A stretch of 7,907 bases of DNA from Oscillospiraceae bacterium. Its GTDB lineage: Bacteria > Bacillota > Clostridia > Oscillospirales > Oscillospiraceae. Shown here one piece after another: positions 6,059-7,907 of this stretch. A model generated the notes under the pieces. It was not told the origin of the DNA and did not search any database. It saw only the letters and a list, made by a program, of their open reading frames with translations. The DNA lies in the NCBI GenBank assembly GCA_020866945.1, contig JAJBVW010000197.1, forward strand, positions 1-7,907, in the 5' to 3' direction. Position 1 is the first letter of the stretch; the number at the start of each line of letters is the position of its first letter. The position numbers and the translations under genes were made by a program.

Positions 6059-6856
6059 TCAAAGCCGTCCGTCAAAGAGCGGATGAGGATTCTCCGTCCC
6101 CATCATCTCCCCCACCGGGCCGTCATACCACAGCCGGTGCATTGCAAGGCCCTGGGGCGGCATGGTCGGCCCGGTCAGGCGGCGGTCGCCGGTTTCCAGC
6201 AGGGCGGGGATGTCCTCCGGCTCCAGCTTGCCATAGGAGGCATAGACCAGCGTGCCGACGATGGCCCGCACCATATTATATAAAAATCCGTTGGCACAGA
6301 CCGCCACGGTGATAAGCTCGCCCCGCCGGGCCACATTGCACCAGTATATCGTGCGGACGGTGGTTTTGGTCTCCGTCCCCACGCTGCGAACGGCTGCAAA
6401 ATCATGCGTGCCTACAAAGGCCGCCGCCGCTCTGGCCATGCGCTCTGTGTCCAGGGGCTGCGGATAAAAGCAGGCGCGGCGGCTGAGAAAGGGGTCGCGG
6501 ATGGGGCTGTTGTGGATGGTATACACATACTCCTTGCGAAGGCAGGAGCCGATGGCGTTAAAATCCTCCGGCGCCTCCACGGCGGCGGATACGGCAATAT
6601 CCCCCGGCAGACGGCTGTTCAGCGCCAGGGGGATGCGTTCCACAGGAATGGGGCAGTCCGTGCGGAAATTAGCGCAATAGCGCCACGCATGGACACCCGC
6701 GTCCGTCCGGCCGCAGCCGGTGACGTGGGCCGGATGCTTGCATATTTTTTCCACGGCCTGCTCCACCGTCTGCTGAACGGTGACGTCCCTGGCCTGGGTC
6801 TGCCAGCCATGGTAATTTGTCCCGTCATACGAAAGGCGCAGCGCGATGTTTCTCAT
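6059..6856 (-). CDS. truA: tRNA pseudouridine(38-40) synthase TruA
   Basis: A 265-residue protein of normal TruA length. It converts uridines 38, 39 and 40 in the tRNA anticodon arm to pseudouridine in the cytoplasm. Residues 8-18 (LSYDGTNYHGW) are the typical first strand. GRTDAGVHA (49-57) carries the catalytic Asp at D52. The stacking Tyr of the second motif is in RKEYVYTI (Y110). GFLYNMVR (190-197) and the late PPQGL motif (233-237) are intact, so the enzyme should be active. The start ATG at 6856 shares bases with the TGA of ecfT (ATGA overlap), so translation is probably coupled. GGAGG lies eight bases before the ATG, inside ecfT. In many Firmicutes truA follows ecfT and is followed by rplM-rpsI; here the next gene is the DUF5711-like one. 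Confidence 0.96.
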   Translation of the reverse strand: MRNIALRLSYDGTNYHGWQTQARDVTVQQTVEQAVEKICKHPAHVTGCGRTDAGVHAWRYCANFRTDCPIPVERIPLALNSRLPGDIAVSAAVEAPEDFNAIGSCLRKEYVYTIHNSPIRDPFLSRRACFYPQPLDTERMARAAAAFVGTHDFAAVRSVGTETKTTVRTIYWCNVARRGELITVAVCANGFLYNMVRAIVGTLVYASYGKLEPEDIPALLETGDRRLTGPTMPPQGLAMHRLWYDGPVGEMMGTENPHPLFDGRL

Positions 6857-7659
6857 AAGCCAAGCCTCCGAAGCACCAGCACCCCGGCTACCAGGGCAGC
6901 TCCCAGAAGGAGCGCGGCGGCGTCCCGCCGCTCCATGCGAAGCTGCTTCATTCTGGTGCGGCCCTCGCCGCCGTTATAGCACCGGCACTCCATGGCCAGG
7001 GCCAGCTCGTCCGCCCGCCGGAAGGCGGAAACGAACAGCGGAATCAGCAGCGGCAGCAGCGCCTTGGCCCGCTCCGCCAGAGAGCCGGTCTCCAAATCAG
7101 CACCGCGGGCTTTCTGGGCGGACATAATGCGGTCGGTCTCCTCAATGAGCGTAGGGATAAACCGCAGGGCGATGGACATCATGAGACTCAGCTCATACAC
7201 CGGAACATGGAGCCTTTTCAGCGGACTTAAAAGCCGTTCCAGCCCGTCCGTAATGGAAAGGGGCGAGGTGGTATAGGTCAGCATAAACGTGCCGGACACC
7301 AGCAGCATCACCCGCACCACCATGACCAGAGCGTTTTTCAGGCCGGTATAGGTTATCTTGATGAACCACCACTGAAGGAGGTAATCCTCGCCGCTGGTGA
7401 AAAAGAGGTTTATCACCGCCGTGAAGACGATGAGGAAAATCAGGGGCCGCAGTCCCTTGAACAGGGCCTTTGGCTTTATGTGACTGATATGAGCGGCGGC
7501 GGCCAGCCACAGGGCCGTCAGCACATAGCCGCCCACGGAGCCGGCCATAAACAGGGCGGCGATATACACGACGGTCAAAATCAGCTTTGTCCGGGGGTCA
7601 AGCCGGTGAACGGGGGTGTCGTCCGGAAAATACTGTCCCAGGGTGATGTCCTTCAGCAT
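6853..7659 (-). CDS. ecfT: Energy-coupling factor transporter transmembrane protein EcfT
   Basis: A 268-residue membrane protein that joins the two EcfA ATPases to vitamin-binding S components in ECF importers. The start MLKDITLGQYFPDDTPVHRLDPRTK is typical of the family (quoted split: MLKDITLGQYF at 1-11, then HRLDPRTK at 18-25). Hydrophobic helices lie at about 26-40, 43-57, 71-88, 109-128 and 250-264. The first coupling helix has ARG at 185-187 in QKARGADLETG. The second has AMECRCYNGGEGRTR (222-236), in which the usual A-R-G is C-R-C while the central Arg is kept. I chose ATG at 7659 over a GTG at 7680: the ATG gives the conserved N-terminus and has GGGGGAG just upstream. It overlaps the preceding ecfA stop by seven bases and the truA start by four, so the three genes form one tightly coupled unit. 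Confidence 0.93.
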   Translation of the reverse strand: MLKDITLGQYFPDDTPVHRLDPRTKLILTVVYIAALFMAGSVGGYVLTALWLAAAAHISHIKPKALFKGLRPLIFLIVFTAVINLFFTSGEDYLLQWWFIKITYTGLKNALVMVVRVMLLVSGTFMLTYTTSPLSITDGLERLLSPLKRLHVPVYELSLMMSIALRFIPTLIEETDRIMSAQKARGADLETGSLAERAKALLPLLIPLFVSAFRRADELALAMECRCYNGGEGRTRMKQLRMERRDAAALLLGAALVAGVLVLRRLGL

Positions 7660-7886
7660 GACCTCTCCCCCTTTCGCCACAGGGCCAGAATGGCCTCCTG
7701 AAGCCTCTCCGTGGTGTAGATGTCCTCCGGCAGGTTGGCTCCCTTTTGACGCAGGAGCATAGCGATGCGGGCCGCGCCGGGCAGGTCAAGCCCCATGGCC
7801 TGCAGCCGCTCTCCCTGGGAGAATATCTCCCCCGGCCCTCCGGCCATCACAATGCGGCCCGCGTCCCGGACCTGCAGCAGCTCCCC
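7653..7886 (-). CDS. C-terminal part of an EcfA-type (probably EcfA2) ABC ATPase, cut or disrupted at the window edge
   Basis: The minus-strand frame ending in TGA at 7653 encodes 77 residues that fit the end of an ECF transporter ATPase. GRIVMAGGPGEIFS follows the H-loop region in the family, then a helical EcfA C-terminal domain with GLDLPGAARIAMLLR. Position directly before ecfT, with a seven-base overlap, is where ecfA2 normally sits. Walker A, Walker B and the signature motif would lie beyond the window. Reading upstream in the same frame meets a TGA at 7887-7889, only about ten residues before the conserved segment, where the family should continue with an 'HS...D' stretch. So the gene is either frame-shifted, or the last 20 bases of the window are wrong or foreign. 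The remaining part is family-like, so I call it a partial gene. Confidence 0.65.
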   Translation of the reverse strand, partial: GELLQVRDAGRIVMAGGPGEIFSQGERLQAMGLDLPGAARIAMLLRQKGANLPEDIYTTERLQEAILALWRKGERSC

Positions 7887-7907
7887 TCAGGGAGCGGGGT
7901 CGAGTGG

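Noticed and set aside
7653..7680. GTG at 7680 as the start of EcfT.
   Set aside because: The ATG at 7659 gives the conserved N-terminus and has a strong ribosome binding site at proper spacing.

Overview
The window is GC-rich (about 60% by eye) and reads as chromosomal DNA from a Gram-positive Clostridia-type bacterium, most likely an Oscillospiraceae-like gut anaerobe (Flavonifractor, Oscillibacter or Intestinimonas type). The evidence is strong purine-rich ribosome binding sites, the ecfA-ecfT-truA gene order typical of Firmicutes, a zinc-finger ClpE-type unfoldase, and a CvpA/DUF5711-type pair. I see no phage, transposon, CRISPR, tRNA or rRNA signal. The genus is an inference from gene content only.

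Layout: positions 1-1550 read on the plus strand. They hold the Gly-rich tail of an unidentified gene, a small protein (161-601) with five back-to-back 13-residue DxDxDG calcium-loop repeats, and a strong terminator (613-652). A single-gene unit follows, encoding a CofE-like (F420-0:glutamate ligase family) protein (783-1490), with its own candidate promoter, a structured leader and a strong terminator (1505-1547). That terminator also separates it from the convergent minus-strand block.

Positions 1562-7907 read entirely on the minus strand. In transcription order they encode the C-terminal end of an EcfA-type ATPase (at the window edge, with an in-frame stop in the upstream part), EcfT and TruA, all overlapping by a few bases. 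After a 91-base AT-rich gap with a candidate promoter comes a second run: a single-pass membrane protein with a predicted extracytoplasmic beta-propeller (DUF5711-like), a CvpA-family membrane protein, and a ClpE-type AAA+ unfoldase.

How the genes work together: the EcfA/EcfT part is the energising module for vitamin uptake and is translationally coupled to the tRNA pseudouridine synthase TruA, a widespread arrangement. The DUF5711-CvpA-ClpE run links two envelope proteins of poorly known role to a cytoplasmic unfoldase that retains a ClpP-docking tripeptide, which suggests an envelope-linked protein quality-control unit (inference). The least explained parts are the calcium-repeat protein with no signal peptide, the CofE homologue in a lineage not generally known for F420, and the DUF5711-CvpA-ClpE cluster. 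No clearly new defence or mobile system is visible.
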